Shown here one piece after another: positions 14,022 to 52,958 of a stretch of DNA of 64,000 bases. The first letter of the stretch is position 1. Each line of letters begins with the position of its first letter. The notes under the pieces were generated by a model, which did no database searches, had not been told where the DNA came from, and saw nothing but the letters and a program-made list of their open reading frames with translations. Origin of the DNA: Certhia americana (taxonomy: Eukaryota > Chordata > Aves > Passeriformes > Certhiidae); NCBI GenBank assembly GCA_018697195.1, contig CM031857.1, positions 93,630,617 through 93,694,616 on the forward strand, written 5' to 3'. The position numbers were made by a program, and so were the translations under genes.

Positions 14022-16994
14022 CAGCTCAGCTTTATTAACAGGGAACAAAATTAGTTTACCTACTTCTGTTTACTTACCTCCTTATTTTTTTTCAAAACCT
14101 GCTAGTAGAAAAACTAGTTAAGCCACCTAGTTAACATGCATAAAAGGAAACTGATTATCAGCATACAAAAATATGGATATACAAATGGAAGACGCGCCAC
14201 TTGTGAATGTTTTATTTACTATATTAACATAGCCTAGCAGCACTTCTTCACTTAAATGGTGGTTCACAAGCATCTTGATTAGAAGAGGTTGCTAAATTCA
14301 ACTACAATTTCTTTGTAACTGAGAAAATAAAAGCAGGCCAAAGACGCTACTAGATAATATACACACAATTTGAAACATTCCATATTTTTGGCATTTGTTC
14401 ACCTAACTTCAGCAGCAGATAGCAGCACAGAATCTTTTACTTTTGTATTCCAAATCAAAAAGTGAGCTAACGTTTAATTTCTGAAGCGTTGCCATTGTAA
14501 AGCTCACAGTTTTTCTATACCTCAGTCTTAACATTTGCTAAGCTGCTCAGTTATACTCTCACAAAGTTGCTCAAAGAAGAAACTTGGTCCTTCAAGGTGA
14601 AAAGACTTAAGTTTTGGCTCCGCAGGCTTGAGCAAGCTGCTGTTTTCTTCATGTGAATTGCGACAGTATTGGCATGGAAAGCACAACCATCTCCTCTGCA
14701 CAGCTTACACTTGGGCAAAAAATTAAGAGCATGATTGTAAAGCACTGTCCTCCAACCAAGGGATTTTAGTACCAAGAACTCTCTAAACTATACAGAATAT
14801 TGATTAAAGTTGAAATAAACTCTGACTCCCAAAACTACATTTTTGGATACAATATTGAGAAGAACAAGAATTTTAGCTTAAAAGCAGCATAAACCAAAAC
14901 AGGCATAATTTTTTCTACAATATTTAGTGACAGAACAAGTACTTTTATTAGCAAGTATGTACTGGTCAGGCATATCAAGTCATTTCTTGTATTAAAGTCC
15001 AATTCAAGCTTATTTGCTTTCCAAAATACTTTTCTCCCATTCATTTGCCTGTCTTATTACAATAGTCCAAAATAGGAACAATATGCTGGAGTGAATCAAA
15101 GCAACAAAACAAAAACTCGACAAACAACTAAAAAAAAATCTGAAGTTGGTTAGTTGTTTAATCTGACACTGACTACACTGTTCAAGGCATCTATCTGTAT
15201 TCTGATTATGTAAAAACCAGTAGAGATCCCACCTGCATGGCACCTTAGAGCCCTGCATACTAGAAGTAAGACAGGCCTGCATTTTTGGTGTTTGACGTTG
15301 CATATCAGTTTTGGGATGTGCCTCAGGGACTTCAGTGGCCTAAGTACAGATGTAGAAAGAGATCTTAGACTATCATCTACCCAAGCAACTCACTGGCATT
15401 GAAACAAATGCAGTGAATCAGATAAACCTGCCTGAAGTAGAAGTTAGAATAATAGCCCCACTGACTGCTGCACTTTTCACAGAATAATAGTTTGAAATAT
15501 GATTGCACAAAACTGAAAAAATACTTTGATACCTAGAAAGAAAATCGTACAATTCAGCTTGCTAAAATTTTAGTGTTTCTGCTTTCAAGAATAAATACAA
15601 AGCTTGACATACATTCATATGTGGTGATTTTTTGAAAGGTAGATGGAAAGGGGGCATGGAAGACATTATGGAATTATCCTCTGCTGGGAGCAGCAGAAGA
15701 GCCTCTTACTTTCCCTGTGAAAAGCTGCCTGAATTCTGAAGCAGCTAGCGGGAACTTACACACAGAAGGGCTCAATTTGTGAATTATATAAGAATTCACA
15801 AAGCACTGGGCAGGATCCAGACATAACAGTGCCAGTTGATTTCTACCATTCTTTATACTATCATACCTTTACTGGTTAACAGTGGGTCACAGAACAGTGG
15901 GCTATTGTCAAATGCAATTTTAAGAGTGTTTTTGCCCTAAAAAGGCCTAATGAAGCATGAAGTGAGAGATTTGGGGGTAGTGAGTGTGGTCCAACAAAAC
16001 CTACCTGCCCTGAATTGAGTGAAAAAGAGTATTTTAAATGGTCTCTATAGGAAAAGATAAACACATGTGCATTCAAAAAAGATATAGCACTCAGGACAAA
16101 TGAACAAAAACTCTGCCACACGGCCTGGGTATGAACAAAATGCCAAACAAAATTCTTTCTTGTTACTATTCAAAAATTTCCTGTGTTTTAACTGAAAAGT
16201 CCTTTCAATTCATGTCAAAGACATGACTAAAAGCTTGCCAGGGCTCATTGCAGTGTTCCTTCACTTTCCATTAGCAGTCTCTTGAAGCACATGACATAGT
16301 GGTTTACAAGAGAAAAACATCAATGCATAGAATTTAGAATGAAGCCAGGCAGAAAAAAAGAAATGTTCTGTCTTAAAAAAGTGAACCCTTAACTAGTCCA
16401 AACTGTATCCAGTAGGTTCTATGACTATGTAATTATCTCCAGATTACAATATCTAGGGGATAAGAAAAAGTATATTTGACCCAAGAGAAGGAATTTAACA
16501 CAAACAGCTAAAACAAATTTTGTTAAAATGAACTTTTCAAGTTTTGATAGAAGATGAAATAAAGGGTATGTTAGGTGTGCCTGACATTGTAAGAATATTT
16601 TTCGTGAACTTTTTAGAATATTTTTCAATGCTTAAAGAAACAGATTGAACTGAATGTTCTGGACAGTGTTCAGGTCATTAAGTTGTGAAAATGTCAAAGC
16701 AATTAGGGTCACATAATCGAAGTTTAATGAGAAGACCGAGTTAACACTTTTGATAATTGGTGTGCTACCTGAAATGGTTTTGAAATTGTCCTTTTTAGTG
16801 CTTCTTCGACACCATCTGAAATCTGTTTCAACATTTGTGTCTTGTTCTGAAAAAGCTTAAAACATGAAAAGAAGGAACAGCTGTTTTTCTACTCCTCTCG
16901 TCTCCCCTGCACCATTTTCTTGGATGAAGAACCCAAACGTCCTCCCAGCATAAATGGAAGCAAACTAGGTTTAAACATTTGAAAAGATATAAAG

Positions 16995-17000
16995 GTTTAT
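16995..17000 (-). terminator. Candidate distal polyadenylation signal of PRKX
   Basis: AATAAA on the minus strand in the context TTTAATAAACC, followed by a U-rich stretch (TTTATATCTTTTC) that would suit cleavage about 15-25 bases downstream near 16975-16980. It is about 4.2 kb past the stop codon. Confidence 0.45.
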
Positions 17001-20000
17001 TAAATGAATCCAGATTTGACAGATATTACATTAAATTAAACAGCAATAAAGTTTTACTAGGGTTTATGTACAGATCACAGTGATTTTTCATTGTGCAATG
17101 AGGGCTGACTTTGTAACTTTGAACATTACTTACACATGAGCTTACAACAAGCAACCAGCAACACACAACATTAGCCCAAGTGAACCTCGCAAGACGAGCA
17201 ATCCAAACTGATAATGCAGCACACAAATGCCTGCTACTACTATCACTACTTACTACACAACGGAGTATTTATAAAGCAGTCAAGGTTTGCCATAGAAAAG
17301 TGCAAAACATAGGAAGTCTGTACACAGTACAGTACAAAAAGGAATCATGCTACAGTCATTGAAAGCTGAAAAATAATTCTATAGCATAGGAAGCACTGCA
17401 TCACACCTCTTCTGAATGGCAAGCAGATGGGCTGAGCAACAGCCATATCTTCATTGCTTTCAAAACTGTAAAATCCCTGTTAATCCATTTAAACATAGTT
17501 TAGTACCTATATCTGATCCATAACAATGACTTTCTACAGTGGAAGATCACATTAGTTAAAGCTCAGTAGCACATGTATCGTTGATCAAGCTCATTTACAG
17601 GAAAATCTACAGCATGTTCTTCATTGAAATCATGAAGCATTTATATCATTTGGTTACAAGGCAATTGAGTTTACAATTCATGTTTATCACTTAAAACCTC
17701 AGATTGGGCAATTCAAAATATATATATATAAAACTCAAAAATAAAGGTTGTTTTTTTAATGTTTAACATTCTTGTTCACTGATGTAGAATACCAAAGGCC
17801 TATGGGCTCTCTTGCAAGACAACAGTCCTTATGAAGCAGTCTATACGCAAAAGTACACATTAACAGAAAGAATTAAAATAAAATGAACTTCAGAGAACAC
17901 CCTACTTGAATAGAAACTAAAAAAATCTTCTAGTCTTCTTAAAAAATCCATAAATCCAGAATTCTTAGTGCAGTGTTTACCTGCATGAGTACTCAGACAG
18001 AACTGTGGGCCATGAAGTCCCAGTAAAGACAAAGCAGACTCACTTGTGCAAATAAATAAAACAGCCAGGTAATAATACCTCATTAAGTCAGAACAGTAGT
18101 GAAAATAACTGATCAGTTAAAATAATGCTTCAAAAATGTTTTGGTTTTATTTTTTAGTTCAGTATTTTAACTAAAAATAGTTGAAAGCAGTTTTGTACTA
18201 GAAAGCATGCTGACGAGGTCAGTAGTCAGGTGTAGGTACACACGGCTTGGAAACAATGTAAAGTTAATGGATTATCATTAATAACATTGCATTCACTTCC
18301 TTAGTCTCCATCATAATGAGTCAGTGCATCTACTGCCAGCAATGGATAAGATTCAGAAGAAGAAAATCCACTGTCTCCTGTTGTTCAAGCATTCAAAACT
18401 TCTAACTACCACTGTGGCAAATTACTCAAATTCAATTTCATTTCCTCATATCTGAAGACTTAAACACAGAGCAGCTTTGAAATCTGAAGAAAAATCCTAT
18501 ATATAGCACACTTTCTTGTTGCAGTATGTAAATTTCCAAATAAGAAACTGATGTTGTAGTACTCAGAATCCATGAAATACCATAAGCATGCACATTAAGA
18601 AAACTCCCAAAGTGTTTGCTCCCCCTTACACGAAGCAGGCTGTGTTTTACGTGTTTCAGTTTTTCCAATTGATTTAGAATAACTAATTCCACAGTTACAA
18701 ATATAGTGGGCCAGATTCATTTTTCCAAGAGAGTAAGGGACTTGCACTACATTACAACTGTAATTTCCTATGGATTGTCCTGTATTTCATGATACACTCC
18801 TACACAGTATTTGCTGAGTGGCAGCTGGGGCCATCAAATTGCATAACATTAAGACAGCTTTGTGATATTCCAGAATGGTAATTTTGAAATATCCAGATTT
18901 TGTTACACATTGTGTATTTTTGCCAAGAGTTATACAATCTATTTAAGTAAGACTTGCTTTATGAAGAAATAATCTACCCTAAAAGTTAAAGGTTCTTAGT
19001 AGCACTTCTGTACTGACAAAACAAACAAGAAAAAAAATAACTGAGATCACTTTTCCACAAGGAGACTCCAGTAACAGATCTGCCATAAAATCATTAATAT
19101 GGCAATTTCAGTAGAATGCCTACTTTCAGGCATTCAGGATTTAGCTTAGAAAAACAAATCTTCGGCCTACATTTCTTATGGCTTTCAGATAAAAAATGTG
19201 GAGAGTAGTTTTTGGGGAAAAACTGTCTATGATCTAATTAAACAGCATTACGTAGAGCCATAAGTCATAGTAGCACTACTCCAGAGACCTGATGTGCCCT
19301 GAGAAAAATAAAATTGGTCTAAATATGATAATTTCACTAAAAGTTATCTAAAGCCACAACATCCTAAAAAATGTAATTGCTTTTTGCACTTGAAGAACTT
19401 CAAAATTAATTCCCTTATATTAACACAAGTATCACAACATGTAACATGAAAAAAAGCCCCAACAAAACAAACTCAAAAAAGGGATTCTGACTAGTAGTCA
19501 ATCTACCTTCATGTTTCTGTGCATTCATATACATAGATACATACATGTGCACATGTTGATACTTAGTGCTACTTAAAATGAAGCAATATTGCAAATACTT
19601 CCAAAACAGTGTGCCCAAGCTGCTAGAAAGATGTCAGCACAGGATAGAAAAAAGCGCCTCTGTGCATCTAAGGTTTGAACTCTGCATATATGAAATTGCT
19701 GGCAGCAGGAACTAGGATATTTTCAAAAGAGGAAGAGCAGAAAAATAAGGCTGTACTACATATTCAGTCTTCCCTCTGAAAATCTGAAGTGTTCAGCATT
19801 CAACAACTATTTCATAAATGAAAAAGGTCTGTTATGGCTCATGCTTTACATTTGGAGGAGACAACAAGCTTGAGAGGGAACAACTCCTGTGTCAGAGCCA
19901 GTAAAAGCCCTTTCATCAGGATGGACTGACTTGCATGTTTACAGTGAGTTTACATGTGAGGAGTCTCATTTCAGACAGTGTATAATCAGTCAAAATTCTG

Positions 20001-20231
20001 GTTTTCAAAGAGACATAATTGTAACAGAACTTCATAAATCAGCCATTAAGATGCATCTTAAACAACAATAAAACATGCCCTTGTCTTTCTGCTTTCAAGT
20101 ACTATGGTTGTGTGAGGCATTGGAAATTTTAGGTACAAATCTTTTTTAAAACGTAATTATTTTTGTTTTTTACAAAGAATTATAAAATGTATATAAGATG
20201 ATGAAAAACTCATTTATCCTTTTTTAAGACT

Positions 20232-20237
20232 TTTATT
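20232..20237 (-). terminator. Candidate proximal polyadenylation signal of PRKX
   Basis: AATAAA on the minus strand about 0.95 kb past the stop codon, followed by A-rich then T-rich sequence. It could make a short 3' UTR form. The hexamer alone is weak evidence in AT-rich DNA. Confidence 0.2.
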
Positions 20238-21178
20238 CCTAAAGAACTTCTTGAAAAACATTATTTGAAAAATAAAAATCATAGACTCTGCAAAGTACAA
20301 AAATTTACATCTTTGCACAATTCCTGTGCTTTAGTTGTACTGTATTCATTATATACATATATACTAATTTGTGCTTTTAATTACACAAGTTTAGTATAAA
20401 CTTATAAAATTAAGTCTATGAGTTAACTATGCAAAAAGGATCTGGGAATAGCAGGAAACTTAATTCAACCATAAGTTAAAAAAAATAATCCTAAAAATAT
20501 CATTTTAGTTAGTCTACTTCAGAGCAGACTATCATTATTACAATTTACTAAACTAAAGTCAAATGTTTACAGCAAAAAATTATTCCTGCCTGCATCCATC
20601 TTTTCTGACATTATTATATACTAATTCACATATCTGAATGTGGAATCATTCTTAGCCACAAAGAAAATCTTCCTTTATATCTGAACTCCATCATTCTTCA
20701 GACTTGCTCTTAGCAGTTCAATTTCCTTCCAGTTTCTAAAACAAACAAACAAAAGAACACAAAATTCAAGGTGGACTATTTGAACTCAGTAACAAGTATC
20801 AACCTATCTCATTTATAAGAGAGAATATCCAGGGTACAGAATTAATCTGACAATCTTATTCCTCTAGAGTCTGCATTCTTAGCAGTAAAACCTTACACTT
20901 AAGAACTATTACATTTCCTTATCTGTCAAACCAATCTAGGTATTTCTTTTCAACACACTATTTTAAAAAATTTAAGGACAGAAGGACTTAAATATCTGTA
21001 TGCAAATTAACCTTCATCACTGTAGAAAACCAAATCCTGTGAGAGAAGTGATTGTTATTTCAACCCATTATGAATCAGAAAATGTAATTTCTGCATATGG
21101 TTCTCACTCACAGATCTGCAATATTTTCAGGGGCACTCTTGACATTTGGACATACCTTGTTCAGTGTAGATGTTACAC

Positions 21179-47310
<26,132 letters not shown>

Positions 47311-48225
47311 CTGAAAAGTTGAAGCAAAAACATCAACTTACCATAAAAAGGGAAAAAGAACAAATATAATTTGATAAATTAGAACCTACAGGAACTCCAG
47401 TTATTCAGGTAAGGAAATTATAAACATAATGTGCACAGAGAGGCAAAGCAGTTCAGTAGGATAAGGAAGCGATGGGAAAAAATACATAGAATTTGCTGAT
47501 CCTTCTAAAAAATATATATAAAAAAAAAATTAAAATCTGCTTATAGTGCTCAACTATTATATCCCTTGGAAACAGTAGTTGGTCTGCCACCTCCTTTTTA
47601 TAGTTAATGTATTCCTTTTCCAATTCACTCTAAAAAGAAAGGAAAATAAAAACATACTGACTTCTAAATAATGCATTAGGCATTTCTCTATTCAATAGTC
47701 ATTAAAGTTCCTTTTAAGTGCATTGCACTCAAGACAATCATATATAACTGTACTGAGTACCTCTTTTAGTTTGAAATCAAAGTTAAAACTGGCACATTTA
47801 GCCAGATTGCTATTTGTTGTGCAGCACATTTGAAGACATTTCAGCTCATTGGGTGGTTGCTTATTGTTTATCTGCTCGTTAAACAATGCCACGTAGGTTC
47901 CATTACAACAGCACACCAGATATTTTTAATCCCGTTCTCAGACAGAAATATGTGCCACTGTAAAGGACACCTGACATTCAAACCAAGCACCTAACTTGAG
48001 AAACCTAACTTGACTTTCTCCAGCAAAGTCAAAAGCTTAGACTTCAGCCCACAGTCATCCTCTTCTTTGCACATAGCCTAAGAAAGGCAGCACACAGACG
48101 TGTTACACTACTGATTTACTGTTTTGTTACTTGATTTCAGATTGTGTTGATCGGTTATGATCAATTTATAGTAAAGACAATTCCCTAAGATGTGCAATAG
48201 GTACAGGAAAAGGAATATGTACGTG

Positions 48226-48243
48226 AAAAAAAAAAAAAAAAAA
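48226..48243 (+). repeat. Poly-A tract (18 A), intron 1
   Basis: An unbroken A run after TACGTG, about 0.9 kb upstream of exon 2 on the PRKX strand. Confidence 0.95.
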
Positions 48244-51239
48244 CCAACATTTTTGAGAGATAGGTAGGAGCAAGAAACCAACAAATGAACTTCTAAAATT
48301 GTATTATTGGGGACATGAGAAAAAACTAAGAGATTTTTTGCCTCTGGTAGCTTCAATTTATGTTTGAAATACTTGTTTTCTGAATGTGTATTCTCAGTTA
48401 AAAAATTGTGTATTATTTAACAGTTTTTCTTTCCAGTCACTTAAAATGTTAAGACATAGCATTTACTGAAAAACAAAACACTAATCTTACAAACTAAGAA
48501 CTACTAACTTCAGCAATCCAGTTTTATGGAATTTGCAGCTTGACTACCAATACAGCTTTCTAAGCCAGTTTTCAAGATAAAAGTTCTCACTACAAAAACA
48601 CATCAAGGACTACCATTGTCCAAGCATAAAAGATTCTATCAAAGAAGTTTTACATTCCCACCAGTCCTGAGTTACAGTTCTTTAACAATGAAAACTGTAT
48701 ACAGGTCTCAGAAAAAGCCTGCTGTTATAGCAAAGTAAATCACCAGATTACCCTGGAAAATTTATCATGCAATGAAATCCTTTAACAGCATAGTCACATT
48801 ATATGACTGTACCTGCTAACAACTTTATTTGCTATGGGATGGGCTTCTGCAGTACAAAAAACCCAAAGAAATAACATAAAAAACCAACAAACAAACACAA
48901 AAAAAAAGGCTCAAAAGCTTCCAAGCAGAGACATCTGTTCAAGCTACTTTAAATACTGATTACTTACATCTATACTGCATGCACAGACAAAAAAACCCAA
49001 CCAAACAAACAAAAAACTTGTGTTATTTCTGAATTAGGAGCTAAAATTTAAATCCTGAGTAAAACACTCTGAAGAATAACGATAGTCACATGGCACACCG
49101 AAACTAGAAACCATCCTTCATTTTTGAGACTTCCAAATGTGGGCTCAGGGAAATTAACAATACTAACCCCATAAGCAAATGTGGGTTTACATGCATTTTG
49201 ATACTTGTATGAACATAGTGCTTCTATAGACATATCCAACAGGAAAGTCAAAAGTGAACACATATCTAATTGTTCCTAGATCTCTAGTGATTACATGTTT
49301 CAGGACTTGTTCTACTTGTTGAAGAAATTTTTATTTTAGAATGCTTTACTTTTCCTTATGCTTTTAGTTTACCTTCACAAACTAATGGTCAGAAATATCA
49401 GCAATAGTAACAGAAATCACAAGTTCCATCTATTTTCAAAGAACCTGTGAGAGACTTATTTAGCAATAGTTCTTACTTTGGAAACAGTTCCTCCTTAAAA
49501 ACATCTCTGCCAGGAACAGCAAAGCCTGGCAGGCTATTCCAGAATAGTGGCAAGGCCCTAATCTACAAAGCCTCTGGGAAAACCAGAGGACCACACAGAC
49601 AGGCAAGAACAGAGAACCTCCCTAACCAGTTTTATTGTTGAACTGATCCCAGGCAGTCTGTTTTCAAACATCTTTAGCACAGTTGCAAGCAACTATGAAA
49701 ATTATGACAATACAGACCAAGAAGCCATGTAACACTTGTTTTCAGACACCTCCTCTCATAATATGTATATTGTCCCCATCAAGTCTTCTCAGAAAATCCA
49801 ATAGGCCTGCATGAGCTGGCAGTACCCACACACCCACCACTCTTCCATGGGACTAATTGCTGTGCTTTTGTTTTGCTTTATGCCTAGCCAGTCTTCAAAT
49901 AACTAGATAAAGTTTGTATACATAAACTACTGCAATTCAAAATATCACTTCAAACCTGCTCATGCTTTCAGCCATTTCTGCTAACATTTTTTAAATCTTC
50001 TTCCGTGCAATTGATAGGGAAGAGGGAGAAACAGGATGGTAGTCAAGGCGGGAGGCTGCAACAAGATGTTACCATGGTTGTTTAGCACAGTCAAAGAAAT
50101 CTGTTTTATAAGAAACATGTTGTTGTGTTGTGACTAGATGGAAATTCTGCCCCTCAGAATCAGAAAAGAAAACTAAAAACCTGAAGAAGTAAATGGCACT
50201 TCGCAAGATGAAGGCCTAGCTCCATAGATTTGAGGGAAAGTTTTGGAAGCAAAAAAGGCAGTGTTTTTCATCAAAGCAGCACCCAGGTAAGGAGACACCT
50301 AGGTCATGGAATAATTTCTGTTAATCCCTATGAAAGAACTGTTCAACTTTTTCCGCTAATCACCTCAGAGCTCAGCTATGTGAACCAACTAAAGTTGACC
50401 TTTTGTGACAGATAAGTAAATACTCCTTATGATTACCTTAAAATGGAAATATTCTATACTTGTCTGTAAGAATCAAGGGAAATAGTGTTTACAGATTTGC
50501 ACTTTAGTCTACTCACTCCTATTTGGTTCAAACCAAGACAACTCAAAGGATATTGCACCATTCTGGATTAATCCTGGGATCTACCAAGTACTGTCCTGCG
50601 GAAGGAAGAGCAATGGCTTCATACACTCCCTACATACTGTCTATTACAGCACATGTTACCAGAGTTTCAGAGCAAAACAAAGCACCTACATGAGAAGATC
50701 ATACCTCAAGAAAACAACTGTTCTTACAAAGTCTGAAGGCAGATTTGTAGTTTATTTGCACAGGCCCCTTCCCCCTGCTAAGGCATACAGTAAGTGAAGG
50801 TTTCTGGCCACCAGTGATAACAGCAAGAAGAGCACCTGTGCTATTTGCAACACAATTCAGGATTTTCAGGACTAAATGGGCAAATAGAATAAAATATGCA
50901 AAATTCTAACCACTAATTCAGTATAATCTATTTACAACAGGAACAATAAAATTCCTGGATCCCATTGCAAATTTCATGTGGTTGCAGAGCTTGAAGGAAT
51001 GCCAGCAATATTTTCCACTAGGTAACCTTCTCACGTTAAACACAAGGAGGTGAGGCCAAAATCTGCAGAGGACCAGCTTGGCCTGAGTATCAAACTTGAG
51101 TAGGGTATTTTCAGTCTTACAAACAAGCTGGATTCACTAACACCATGCAAAAGCACCATAGCCAGTTTCCAGGATTTTGTTCTCTCTGAAGCCTGGCAGA
51201 AAAGAATTAAGAATGTAGGAACATTTCTGATGCAATTTC

Positions 51240-51440
51240 AGATATTTTTGATGCTAGGTAAATCCTGCAACTTTTGATCAGCTGAAACAATTGAGTGAGT
51301 AGTCACGTAGTGACTATTTTGCTATTGATGTAGATGACTAATTTAATGCTTAGATTGCCTCTTTATTTGCTCCCATTAATTAGACCCAGCTGTTTCAGCT
51401 TCCCATCCTTTTAATCCCCAGCTCTTTCTTAAAACCAAGT
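51240..51440. promoter_or_regulatory. Possible enhancer-like stretch in PRKX intron 1
   Basis: This stretch packs CCATTAATTAGACC (homeodomain-type core), TTTTAATCCCC (OTX-type TAATCC), CAGCTGTTTCAGC (E-box CAGCTG) and the small dyad AGTCAC-GTA-GTGACT into about 150 bases. Such motifs are common by chance in AT-rich DNA, so this is only a candidate. Confidence 0.2.
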
Positions 51441-52936
51441 TTGCCTTGCTCAGATAGATACCATCTGTTTTAATGAAGAATAAACTAGGTCATGTGAGCT
51501 CTATGACCCCAAGGGCTGCTTTCTGAGCCCCAGAAGGGTTGGCCCTGACTTCAACAGATGCCTACAAAAATCATCAGAAGCATTCACTTTTATTTACAGT
51601 TAGAAGAAACATTTCCTACTGTGACCCATATTAGTCTTTATGGATAGCCACAAGCACAACAGACTTTATTCTGTTAAATATCAGAAATTGACTAAACGAA
51701 TTGTATCAGATTGCAAACTCACTTCTGAATGTCAAATTTTGTCTGCCATTTAATCATTATCTTATTTTGGGATGGAACTTCAACAGCCTAGACTACGAAA
51801 TGGAGTTGCCAGTAATTCTCAACATAGCAGTGGAAAAGGGGCACAGCAAAGCAAAACCAGGCTGCCCAAACAGATTGGTAATGAGAAGATTAACACTTGG
51901 GAGAAAGATTTAGGGAAACCACCAGGCAAAAGCAACTGTGGGCTTCTACAAAAAATGATGTGGTTGGCACATGAATAGGGTAACTCAATGAGGATGATGA
52001 TTTTGACATCACAGTAATGAAGTTTAGATTTTTATTAATGTGTCAACCCATAGCCCAATATCACTGAAAATGCCAAATTCAGGGTCTTCACTGTACTGCA
52101 AGCCAGCTGTGGATTGTTCACTGTAAATCTTAGATCACTGCTTCTATAGATCTACATTACTCCAGAGAGTTCAGATCTAACACTGAAAAACATGTCAGAG
52201 AAATAACAATAGTTAGAGAAGGTTCATTTTTTGTTTTGTTTAGAACTGCACATCTCATACTGCTGAATAAATGAAAGAAATGTCTGATAACAGCTTTTGC
52301 CAAGCTTTTTTGTGCAATAATATTTTTTGAACAATGTGCATTGAAATCAGAGACAGTCTGATTAAGATCCTAACAGCATAGAGAACAGATGCATGTGTAA
52401 CATTCACCATGGGCAGCCCTGCCTGATGAGCTTGTTTCTATGATGCTTCTTATTCACCCTTTTTGCTCTGATTCCATTTCCACCAAGAGCCCCTTGAAGA
52501 GAGAAAATTTCTTTCTGCTCAAGCAGTTATCTGAGATAGTACACAGCAAGAATTATGCCCATCACATTCCAGGGAAGCTCTTTGGATTACCTGTTCCAGA
52601 GATTTTATTGGCACTGGCATACGAGTTGTTTTCTCTTCTGTTTTGGATGATAGCCACACCCCTTGTCAAACCAATTGAAAGCTCAGTATCATTAATTCTT
52701 TATCCCAGCTCAGTGGACCTTAGAAAGTAGCAATACACATTCAAAGTACACCCTAGCTTTTGCAGTAAAAAATGTCCAAAGATCCCAAAGACCTGGCAAT
52801 TTCTAGGTTCCTTCTTACTTGGTATACAAGGACCCTATAATAACACCCCACTAAAACTACATTTAACCACCACTGAGTTCAGTCTCTTTTCAATTCCACA
52901 CAAGATTCATGATGCCAGAGAGTACGAAGCAGTTGT

Positions 52937-52958
52937 GTCAACAACCCGTGTTGTTGAC
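52937..52958. repeat. Small inverted repeat, 9-bp arms
   Basis: GTCAACAAC, loop CCGT, then GTTGTTGAC. Arms pair perfectly. It lies in intron 1 and could arise by chance. Confidence 0.8.

Larger units (their letters stand above)
1..16974. other. Sequence downstream of PRKX, no gene recognised
   Basis: About 17 kb past the inferred PRKX 3' end. All frames here are short and match no family I know, and I find no exon flanked by convincing splice sites. It contains a CR1 tail (about 10530-10625), A-rich tracts, a perfect palindrome (12178-12219), a 31-bp degenerate tandem repeat (13960-14021) and a GC-richer stretch (9330-9930). It is most simply intergenic, though a non-coding transcript cannot be excluded. 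Confidence 0.6.
16975..21178 (-). other. PRKX: Inferred 3' UTR of PRKX (about 4.2 kb)
   Basis: The stretch follows the PRKX stop codon on the minus strand and has no frame of note. It is AT-rich and holds several minus-strand AATAAA hexamers (for example 20232-20237 and 18146-18151), the last good one at 16995-17000. Mammalian PRKX also has a long 3' UTR of several kb, which fits the distal end. The exact end is an inference, and alternative shorter ends are possible. Confidence 0.5.
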
